Origin: Ptiloglossa arizonensis
Taxonomy: Eukaryota > Arthropoda > Insecta > Hymenoptera > Colletidae
Direction: 5' to 3'
DNA length: 64,000 nt
NCBI RefSeq assembly: GCF_051014685.1
Contig: NW_027479708.1
Coordinates: 1-64,000 of the forward strand
The position numbers and the translations under genes were made by a program. Below the pieces are notes generated by a model, which saw only the letters and a list, made by a program, of their open reading frames with translations, did not search any database and was not told where the DNA came from. Within the stretch, counting starts at the first letter, position 1. The number at the start of each line of letters is the position of its first letter. Positions 51,031 to 61,400 of this stretch are shown in pieces.

Positions 51031-53120
51031 CTAGTTATTCGTTTCGAGCATCAGAACTGCGAAAATTTTGAGTTTCTCAAGCGTTTCTTATCTCCAAACT
51101 GCCATATCTCGCGAACCGATTGACCAATCCGCAAAATTTCTGTTGCGTCTGAAAGTAGAAACTCGCCCGATTACAACGGTAGGTGTAGTTTCCCCCTAGG
51201 CCGTTCTAGTTATTCGTTTCGATCATCAGAACTGCGAAAATTTTGAGTTTCTCAAGCGATTCTTACCTCCAAACTGCCATATCTCGCGAACGGATTGACC
51301 AGTCCGCAAAATTTCTGTTGCATCTGAAAGTAGAAACTCGCCCGATTACAACGGTATGCGTACTTTTCCCCTAGGCCGTTCTAGTTACTCGTTTCGAGCA
51401 TCAGAACTGCGAAAATTTTGAGTTTCTCAAGCGTTTCTTACATCCAAACTGACACATCCCGCGAACGGATTCTCCCGATCCGCAAAATTTCTGTTGCATC
51501 TGAAAGTAGAAACACGCCCGATTACAACGGTATGTGTAGTTTTCCCCTAGGCCGTTCCAGTTATTCGTTTCGAGCATCAGAACTGCGAAAATTTTGAGTT
51601 TCTCAAGCGTTTTTTACCTCCAAACTGCCACATCTCGCGAACGGATTGACCAATCCGCAAAATTTCTGTTGCATCTGAAAGTAGAAACTCGCCCGATTAC
51701 AACGGTATGCGTACTTTTCCCCTAGGTCGTTCTAGTTATTCGTTTCGAGCATCAGAACTGCGAAAATTTTGAGTTTCTCAAGCGTTTCTTATCTCCAAAC
51801 TGACACATCCCGCGAACGGATTCTCCCGATCCGCAAAATTTCTGTTGCATCTGAAAGTAGAAACACGCCCGATTACAACGGTATGTGTAGTTTTCCCCTA
51901 GGCCGTTCCAGTTATTCGTTTCGAGCATCAGAACTGCGAAAATTTTGAGTTTCTCAAGCGTTTTTTACCTCCAAACTGCCACATCTCGCGAACGGATTGA
52001 CCAATCCGCAAAATTTCTGTTGCATCTGAAAGTAGAAACTCGCCCGATTACAACGGTATTCGAGCATCTCCCCTAGGCCGTTCTAGTTATTCGTTTCGAG
52101 CATCAGAACTGCGAAAATTTTGAGTTTCTCAAGCGTTTCTTACATCCAAACTGCTACATCTCGCGAACGGAATGACCAATCCGCAAAATTTCTGTTGCAT
52201 CTGAAAGTAGAAACACGCTCGATTACAATGGTATGTGTAGTTTTCCCCTACCCCGTTCCAGTTATTCGTTCCGAGCATCAGAACTGCGAAAATTTTGAGT
52301 TTCTCAAGCGTTTCTTACCTCCAAACTGCCATATCTCGCGAACGGATAGACCAATCCCCAAAATTTCTTTTGCATTTGAAAGTAGAAACTCGCCCGATTA
52401 CATCAGTATGCGTACTTTTCCCCTAGGCCGTTGTAGTTATTCGTTTCGAGCATCAGAACCGCGAAAATTTTGAGTTTCTCAAGCGTTTCTTACCTCCAAA
52501 CTGCCATATCTAGCGAACGGATTGACCAATCCGCAAAATTTCTGTTGCATCTGAAAGTAGAAACTCGCCCGATTACAACGGTATGTGTAGTTTTCGCCTA
52601 GGCCGTTCCAGTTATTCGTTTCGAGCATCAGAACTGCGAAAATTTTGAGTTTCTCAAGCGTTTCTTATCTCCAAACTGCCATATCTCGCGAACGGATTGA
52701 TCAATCCGCAAAATTTCTGTTGCATCTGAAAGTAGAAACTCGCCCGATTACAACGGTAGGTGTAGTTTTCCCCTAGGTCGTTCTAGTTATTCGTTTCGAG
52801 CATCAGAACTGCGAAAATTTTGAGTTTCTCAAGCGTTTCTTATCTCCAAACTGACACATCCCGCGAACGGATTGATCAATCCGCAAAATTTCTGTTGCAT
52901 CTGAATGTAGAAACTCGCCCGATTACAACGGTATTCGAGCATCTCCCCTAGGCCGTTCTAGTTATTCGTTTCGAGCATCAGAACTGCGAAAATTTTGAGT
53001 TTCTCAAGCGTTTCTTACATCCAAACTGCTACATCTCGCGAACGGATTGACCAATCCGCAAAATTTCTGTTGCATCTGAAAGTAGAAACACGCTCGATTA
53101 CAATGGTATGTGTAGTTTTC
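51031..53120. repeat. Block D, short-range duplications (350 and 875 bp)
   Basis: The pair ctgacacatcccgcgaacgg with ttctcccgatcc (one-base longer dyad) and tttttacc occurs at about 51,450 and again at about 51,800. The monomer with ctgctacatc, cacgctcg and acaatggtatg occurs at 52,120 and 875 bp later at 52,995. Monomers from the 6.3-kb duplication (gtttcgatcatc/ccagtccg) are also present. Confidence 0.78.
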
Positions 53121-53750
53121 CCCTACCCCGTTCCAGTTATTCGTTCCGAGCATCAGAACTGCGAAAATTTTGAGTTTCCCAAGCGTTTCTTATCTCCAAA
53201 CTGCCATATCTCGCGAACGGATTGATCAATCCGCAAAATTTCTGTTGCATCTGAAAGTAGAAACTCGCCCGATTACAACGGTTTGCGCACTTTTCCCCTA
53301 CCCCGTTCCAGTTATTCGTTCCGAGCATCAGAACTGCGAAAATTTTGAGTTTCTCAAGCGTTTCTTACCTCCAAACTGCCATATCTCGCGAACGGATTGA
53401 CCAATCCCCAAAATTTCTTTTGCATTTGAAAGTAGAATCTCGCCCGATTACATCGGTATGCGCACTTTTCCCCTACCCCGTTCCAGTTATTCGTTCCGAG
53501 CATCAGAACTTCGAAAATTTTGAGTTTCTCAAGCGTTTCTTACATCCAAACGGCCATATCTCGCGAACGGATTGATCAATCCGCAAAATTTCTGTTGCAT
53601 CTGAAAGTAGAAACTCGCCCGATTACAACGGTTTGCGCACTTTTCCCCTACCCCGTTCCAGTTATTCGTTCCGAGCATCAGAACTGCGAAAATTTTGAGT
53701 TTCTCAAGCGTTTCTTATCTCCAAACTGCCATATCTCGCGAACGGATTGA
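53121..53750. repeat. Run of consecutive accccgttcc monomers
   Basis: Four neighbouring monomers in a row carry cctaccccgttcc with cgttccgag (about 53,124, 53,299, 53,474 and 53,649). Elsewhere in block D this variant is usually followed by a different monomer type. Gtttgcgcac occurs in alternate monomers (53,282 and 53,632; offset 350). It looks like an early stage of local one- and two-monomer expansion. Confidence 0.78.
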
Positions 53751-56600
53751 TCAATCCGCAAAATTTCTGTTGCATCTGAAAGTAGAAACTCGCCCGATTA
53801 CAACGGTATGCGCACTTTTCCCCTAGGCCGTTCTAGTTACTCGTTTCGAGCATCAGAACTGCGAAAATTTTGAGTTTCTCAAGCGTTTCTTATCTCGGAA
53901 CTGCCATATCTCGCGAACGGATTGATCAATCCGCAAAATTTCTGTTGCATCTGAAAGTAGAAACTCGCCCGATTACAACGGTAGGTGTAGTTTTCCCCTA
54001 GGTCGTTCTAGTTATTCGTTTCGAGCATCAGAACTGCGAAAATTTTGAGTTTCTCAAGCGTTTCTTATCTCCAAACTGACACATCCCGCGAACGGATTCT
54101 CCCGATCCGCAAAATTTCTGTTGCATCTGAAAGTAGAAACACGCCCGATTACAACGGTATGTGTAGTTTTCCCCTAGGCCGTTCCAGTTATTCGTTTCGA
54201 GCATCAGAACTGCGAAAATTTTGAGTTTCTCAAGCGTTTTTTACCTCCAAACTGCCACATCTCGCGAACGGATTGACCAATCCGCAAAATTTCTGTTGCA
54301 TCTGAAAGTAGAAACTCGCCCGATTACAACGGTATGTGTAGTTTTCCCCTAGGCCGCTCCAGTTATTCGTTTCGAGCATCAGAACTGCGAAAATTTTGAG
54401 TTTCTCAAGCGTTTCTTATCTCCAAACTGCCATATCTCGCGAACGGATTGATCAATCCGCAAAATTTCTGTTGCATCTGAATGTAGAAACTCGCCCGATT
54501 ACAACGGTATTCGAGCTTCTCCCCTAGGCCGTTCTAGTTATTCGTTTCGAGCATCAGAACTGCGAAAATTTTGAGTTTCTCAAGCGTTTCTTACCTCCAA
54601 ACTGCCATATCTAGCGAACGGATTGACCAATCCGCAAAATTTCTGTTGCATCTGAAAGTAGAAACTCGCCCGATTACAACGGTATATGTAGTTTTCGCCT
54701 ATGCCGTTCCAGTTATTCGTTTCGAGCATCAGAACTGCGAAAATTTTGAGTTTCTCGAGCGTTTCTTACATCCAAACTGCCATATCTAGCGAACGGATTG
54801 ACCAATCCGCAAAATTTCTGTTGCATCTGAAAGTAGAAACTCGCCCGATTACAACGGTATGTGTAGTTTTCGCCTAGACCGTTCTAGTTACTCGTTTCGA
54901 GCATCAGAACTGCGAAAATTTTGAGTTTCTCAAGCGTTTCTTATCTCGGAACTGCCATATCTCGCGAACGGATTGATCAATCCGCAAAATTTCTGTTGCA
55001 TCTGAAAGTAGAAACTCGCCCGATTACAACGGTATGGGTACTTCTCCCCTAGGCCGTTCTAGTCATTCGTTTCGAGCATCAGAACTGCGAAAATTTTGAG
55101 TTTCTCAAGCGTTTCTTACATCCAAACTGCCATATCTCGCGAACGGATTGACCAATCCGCAAAATTTCTGTTGCATCTGAAAGTAGAAACTCGCCCGATT
55201 ACAACGGTAGGTGTAGTTTTCCCCTAGGCCGTTCTAGTTATTCGTTTGGATCATCAGAACTGCGAAAATTTTGAGTTTCTCAAGCGATTCTTACCTCCAA
55301 ACTGCCATATCTCGCGAACGGATTGACCAGTCCGCAAAATTTCTGTTGCATCTGAAAGTAGAAACTCGCCCGATTACAACGGTATGCGTACTTTTCCCCT
55401 AGGCCGTTCTAGTTACTCGTTTAGAGCATCAGAACTGCGAAAATTTTGAGTTTCTCAAGCGTTTCTTACATCCAAACGGCCATATCTCGCGAACGGATTG
55501 ACCAATCCGCAAAATTTCTGTTGCATCTGAAAGTAGAAACTCGCCCGATTACAACGGTAGGTGTAGTTTTCCCCTAGGTCGTTCTAGTTATTCGTTTCGA
55601 GCATCAGAACTGCGAAAATTTTGAGTTTCTCAAGCGTTTCTTATCTCCAAACTGACACATCCCGCGAACGGATTCTCCCGATCCGCAAAATTTCTGTTGC
55701 ATCTGAAAGTAGAAACACGCCCGATTACAACAGTATGTGTAGTTTTCCCCTAGGCCGTTCCAGTTATTCGTTTCGAGCATCAGAACTGTGAAAATTTTGA
55801 GTTTCTCAAGCGTTTTTTACCTCCAAACTGCCACATCTCGCGAACGGATTGACCAATCCGCAAAATTTCTGTTGCATCTGAAAGTAGAAACTCGCCCGAT
55901 TACAACGGTATGTGTAGTTTTCCCCTAGGCCGCTCCAGTTATTCGTTTCGAGCATCAGAACTGCGAAAATTTTGAGTTTCTCAAGCGTTTCTTATCTCCA
56001 AACTGCCATATCTCGCGAACGGATTGATCAATCCGCAAAATTTCTGTTGCATCTGAATGTAGAAACTCGCCCGATTACAACGGTATTCGAGCTTCTCCCC
56101 TAGGCCGTTCTAGTTATTCGTTTCGAGCATCAGAACTGCGAAAATTTTAAGTTTCTCAAGCGTTTCTTACATCCAAACTGCCACATCTCGCGAACGGATT
56201 GACCAATCCGCAAAATTTCTGTTGCATCTGAAAGTAGAAACACGCCCGATTACAACGGTATGTGTAGTTTTCCCCTACCCCGTTCCAGTTATTCGTTCCG
56301 AGCATCAGAACTGCGAAAATTTTGAGTTTCTCAAGCGTTTCTTACCTCCAAACTGCCATATCTCGCGAACGGATTGACCAATCCCCAAAATTTCTTTTGC
56401 ATTTGAAAGTAGAAACTCGCCCGATTACATCAGTATGCGTACTTTTCCCCTAGGCCGTTCTAGTTATTCGTTTCGAGCATCAGAACTGCGAAAATTTTGA
56501 GTTTCTCAAGCGTTTCTTACCTCCAAACTGCCATATCTAGCGAACGGATTGACCAATCCGCAAAATTTCTGTTGCATCTGAAAGTAGAAACTCGCCCGAT
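53751..56600. repeat. Block D, mosaic with a 1576-bp-spaced duplication
   Basis: Three monomers (ttctcccgatcc, then tttttacc, then ggccgctcc with ctgaatgtag) at about 54,060-54,560 recur 1576 bp later at about 55,640-56,140. The stretch 55,200-56,500 is related to 60,450-61,400, where three monomers are missing. Private changes are gtatatgtag, cgtttggatcatc and gtttagagcatc. Confidence 0.76.
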
Positions 56601-58000
56601 TACAACGGTATGAGTAGTTTTCGCCTAGGCCGTTCCAGTTATTCGTTTCGAGCATCAGAACTGCGAAAATTTTGAGTTTCTCAAGCGTTTCTTATCTCCA
56701 AACTGCCATATCTCGCGAACGGATCGATCAATCCGCAAAATTTCTGTTGCATCTGAAAGTAGAAACTCGCCCGATTACAACGGTATGCGCACTTTTCCCC
56801 TAGGCCGTTCTAGTCACTCGTTTCGAGCATCAGAACTGCGAAAATTTTGAGTTTCTCAAGCGTTTCTTATCTCGGAACTGCCATATCTCGCGAACGGATT
56901 GATCAATCCGCAAAATTTCTGTTGCATCTGAAAGTAGAAAATCGCCCGATTACAACGGTATGGGTACTTCTCCCCTAGGCCGGTCTAGTCATTCGTTTCG
57001 AGCATCAGAACTGCGAAAATTTTGAGTTTCTCAAGCGTTTCTTACCTCCAAACTGCCATATCTAGCGAACGGATTGACCAATCCGCAAAATTTCTGTTGC
57101 ATCTGAAAGTAGAAACTCGCCCGATTACAACGGTATGGGTACTTCTCCCCTAGACCGTTCTAGTTACTCGTTTCGAGCATCAGAACTGCGAAAATTTTGA
57201 GTTTCTCAAGCGTTTCTTACATCCAAACTGCCATATCTCGCGAACGGATTGACCAATCCGCAAAATTTCTGTTGCATCTGAAAGTAGAAACTCGCCCGAT
57301 TACAACGGTGGGTGTAGTTTTCCCCTAGGCCGTTCTTGTTATTCGTTTCGAGCATCAGAACTGCGAAAATTTTGAGTTTCTGAAGCGTTTCTTACCTCCA
57401 AACTGCCATATCTCGCGAACGGATTGATCAATCCGAAAAATTTCTGTTGCATCTGAAAGTAGAAACTCGCCCGATTACAACGGTATGGGTACTTCTCCCC
57501 TAGGCCGTCCTAGTCATTCGTTTCGAGCATCAGAACTGCGAAAATTTTGAGTTTCTCAAGCGCTTCTTACATCCAAACTGCCATATCTCGCGAACGGATT
57601 GACCAATCCGCAAAATTTCTGTTGCATCTGAAAGTAGAAACTCGCCCGATTACAACGGTAGGTGTAGTTTTCCCCTAGGCCGTTCTTGTTATTCGTTTCG
57701 AGAATCAGAACTGCGAAAATTTTGAGTTTCTGAAGCGTTTCTTACCTCCAAACTGCCATATCTCGCGAACGGATTGATCAATCCGAAAAATTTCTGTTGC
57801 ATCTGAAAGTAGAAACTCTCCCGATTACAACGGTATGGGTACTTCTCCCCTAGGCCGTTCTAGTCATTCGTTTCGAGCATCAGAACTGCGAAAATTTTGA
57901 GTTTCTCAAGCGTTTCTTACCTCCAAACTGCCATATCTAGCGAACGGATTGACCAATCCGCAAAATTTCTGTTGCATCTGAAAGTAGAAACTCGCCCGAT
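56600..58000. repeat. Block D, 8-mer HOR copy 1 (1400 bp)
   Basis: The unit from ggatcgatca at 56,721 to the next at 58,121 is 1400 bp. Order: ggatcgatca/gcgcac; ctcggaactg/gggtacttctcc/ccggtctag; ctagcgaac/tagaccg; tacatcc/gttcttgtt; ctgaagcg/atccgaaaaa/ccgtcctag; cgcttcttacatcc; ctgaagcg/atccgaaaaa; ctagcgaac/ttttcgcctagg. Two of the monomers are themselves a repeated pair. Confidence 0.82.
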
Positions 58001-59575
58001 TACAACGGTATGTGTAGTTTTCGCCTAGGCCGTTCCAGTTATTCGTTTCGAGCATCAGAACTGCGAAAATTTTGAGTTTCTCAAGCGTTTCTTATATCCA
58101 AACTGCCATATCTCGCGAACGGATCGATCAATCCGCAAAATTTCTGTTGCATCTGAAAGTAGAAACTCGCCCGATTACAACGGTATGCGCACTTTTCCCC
58201 TAGGCCGTTCTAGTTACTCGTTTCGAGCATCAGAACTGCGAAAATTTTGAGTTTCTCAAGCGTTTCTTATCTCGGAACTGCCATATCTCGCGAACGGATT
58301 GATCAATCCGCAAAATTTCTGTTGCATCTGAAAGTAGAAACTCGCCCGATTACAACGGTATGTGTACTTCTCCCCTAGGCCGGTCTAGTCATTCGTTTCG
58401 AGCATCAGAACTGCGAAAATTTTGAGTTTCTCAAGCGTTTCTTACCTCCAAACTGCCATATCTAGCGAACGGATTGACCAATCCGCAAAATTTCTGTTGC
58501 ATCTGAAAGTAGAAACTCGCCCGATTACAACGGTATGTGTAGTTTTCGCCTAGACCGTTCTAGTTACTCGTTTCGAGCATCAGAACTGCGAAAATTTTGA
58601 GTTTCTCAAGCGTTTCTTACCTCCAAACTGCCATATCTAGCGAACGGATTGACCAATCCGCAAAATTTCTGTTGCATCTGAAAGTAGAAACTCGCCCGAT
58701 TACAACGGTATGTGTAGTTTTCGCCTAGGCCGTTCTAGTTACTCGTTTCGAGCATCAGAACTGCGAAAATTTTGAGTTTCTCAAGCGTTTCTTATCTCAG
58801 AACTGCCATATCTCGCGAACGGATTGATCAATCCGAAAAATTTCTGTTGCATCTGAAAGTAGAAACTCGCCCGATTACAACGGTATGGGTACTTCTCCCC
58901 TAGGCCGTTCTAGTCATTCGTTTCGAGCATCAGAACTGCGAAAATTTTGAGTTTCTCAAGCGTTTCTTACATCCAAACTGCCATATCTCGCGAACGGATT
59001 GACCAATCCGCAAAATTTCTGTTGCATCTGAAAGTAGAAACTCGCCCGATTACAACGGTAGGTGTAGTTTTCCCCTAGGCCGTTCTTGTTATTCGTTTCG
59101 AGCATCAGAACTGCGAAAATTTTGAGTTTCTGAAGCGTTTCTTACCTCCAAACTGCCATATCTCGCGAACGGATTGATCAATCCGAAAAATTTCTGTTGC
59201 ATCTGAAAGTAGAAACTCGCCCGATTACAACGGTATGGGTACTTCTCCCCTAGGCCGTCCTAGTCATTCGTTTCGAGCATCAGAACTGCGAAAATTTTGA
59301 GTTTCTCAAGCGCTTCTTACATCCAAACTGCCATATCTCGCGAACGGATTGACCAATCCGCAAAGTTTCTGTTGCATCTGAAAGTAGAAACTCGCCCGAT
59401 TACAACGGTAGGTGTAGTTTTCCCCTAGGCCGTTCTTGTTATTCGTTTCGAGCATCAGAACTGCGAAAATTTTGAGTTTCTCAAGCGTTTCTTACCTCCA
59501 AACTGCCATATCTAGCGAACGGATTGACCAATCCGCAAAATTTCTGTTGCATCTGAAAGTAGAAACTCGCCCGAT
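58001..59575. repeat. Block D, HOR copy 2 extended to 9 monomers (1575 bp)
   Basis: The spacing from ggatcgatca at 58,121 to 59,696 is 1575 bp, one monomer more than copy 1. The order is that of copy 1 but with a doubled ctagcgaac/ttttcgcc monomer and ctcagaactg in place of ctcggaactg. Confidence 0.82.
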
Positions 59576-60440
59576 TACAACGGTATGTGTAGTTTTCGCC
59601 TATGCCGTTCCAGTTATTCGTTTCGAGCATCAGAACTGCGAAAATTTTGAGTTTCTCAAGCGCTTCTTATATCCAAACTGCCATATCTCGCGAACGGATC
59701 GATCAATCCGCAAAATTTCTGTTGCATCTGAAAGTAGAAACTCGCCCGATTACAACGGTATGCGCACTTTTCCCCTAGGCCGTTCTAGTTACTCGTTTCG
59801 AGCATCAGAACTGCGAAAATTTTGAGTTTCTCAAGCGTTTCTTATATCGGAACTGCCATATCTCGCGAACGGATTGATCAATCCGCAAAATTTCTGTTGC
59901 ATCTGAAAGTAGAAACTCGCCCGATTACAACGGTATGGGTACTTCTCCCCTAGGCCGGTCTAGTCATTCGTTTCGAGCATCAGAACTGCGAAAATTTTGA
60001 GTTTCTCGAGCGTTTCTTACATCCAAACTGCCATATCTAGCGAACGGATTGACCAATCCGCAAAATTTCTGTTGCATCTGAAAGTAGAAACTCGCCCGAT
60101 TACAACGGTATGTGTAGTTTTCGCCTAGACCGTTCTAGTTACTCGTTTCGAGCATCAGAACTGCGAAAATTTTGAGTTTCTCAAGCGTTTCTTATCTCGG
60201 AACTGCCATATCTCGCGAACGGATTGATCAATCCGCAAAATTTCTGTTGCATCTGAAAGTAGAAACTCGCCCGATTACAACGGTATGGGTTACTTCTCCC
60301 CTAGGCCGTTCTAGTCATTCGTTTCGAGCATCAGACTGCGAAAATTTTGAGTTTCTCAAGCGTTTCTTACATCCAAACTGCCATATCTCGCGAACGGATT
60401 GACCAATCCGCAAAATTTCTGTTGCATCTGAAAGTAGAAA
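59576..60440. repeat. Block D, HOR copy 3 (partial)
   Basis: It begins with ggatcgatca at 59,696, ctcggaactg and ctagcgaac/tagaccg, then breaks off. It carries a one-base insertion in gggttacttctcc (about 60,287) and a one-base deletion in catcagactgcg (about 60,331). Confidence 0.78.
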
Positions 60441-61400
60441 CTCGCCCGATTACAACGGTAGGTGTAGTTTTCCCCTAGGCCGTTCTAGTTATTCGTTTCG
60501 ATCATCAGAACTGCGAAAATTTTGAGTTTCTCAAGCGATTCTTACCTCCAAACTGCCATATCTCGCGAACGGATTGACCAGTCCGCAAAATTTCTGTTGC
60601 ATCTGAAAGTAGAAACTCGCCCGATTACAACGGTATGCGTACTTTTCCCCTAGGCCGTTCTAGTTACTCGTTTCGAGCATCAGAACTGCGAAAATTTGAG
60701 TTTCTCAAGCGTTTCTTACATCCAAACGGCCATATCTCGCGAACGGATTGACCAATCCGCAAAATTTCTGTTGCATCTGAAAGTAGAAACTCGCCCGATT
60801 ACAACGGTATGTGTAGTTTTCCCCTAGGCCGCTCCAGTTATTCGTTTCGAGCATCAGAACTGCGAAAATTTTGAGTTTCTCAAGCGTTTCTTATCTCCAA
60901 ACTGCCATATCTCGCGAACGGATTGATCAATCCGCAAAATTTCTGTTGCATCTGAATGTAGAAACTCGCCCGATTACAACGGTATTCGAGCTTCTCCCCT
61001 AGGCCGTTCTAGTTATTCGTTTCGAGCATCAGAACTGCGAAAATTTTGAGTTTCTCAAGCGTTTCTTACATCCAAACTGCCACATCTCGCGAACGGATTG
61101 ACCAATCCGCAAAATTTCTGTTGCATCTGAAAGTAGAAACACGCCCGATTACAACGGTATGTGTAGTTTTCCCCTACCCCGTTCCAGTTATTCGTTCCGA
61201 GCATCAGAACTGCGAAAATTTTGAGTTTCTCAAGCGTTTCTTACCTCCAAACTGCCATATCTCGCGAACGGATTGACCAATCCCCAAAATTTCTTTTGCA
61301 TTTGAAAGTAGAAACTCGCCCGATTACATCAGTATGCGTACTTTTCCCCTAGGCCGTTCTAGTTATTCGTTTCGAGCATCAGAACTGCGAAAATTTTGAG
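60441..61400. repeat. Block D, partial copy of 55,200-56,500
   Basis: Same order of gtttcgatcatc/ccagtccg, caaacggcc, ggccgctcc, ctgaatgtag/ttcgagcttctcc, accccgttcc and aatccccaaaa/cagtatg. Three monomers are missing between the caaacggcc and ggccgctcc units. One T is lost in gaaaatttgag near 60,694. Confidence 0.77.
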
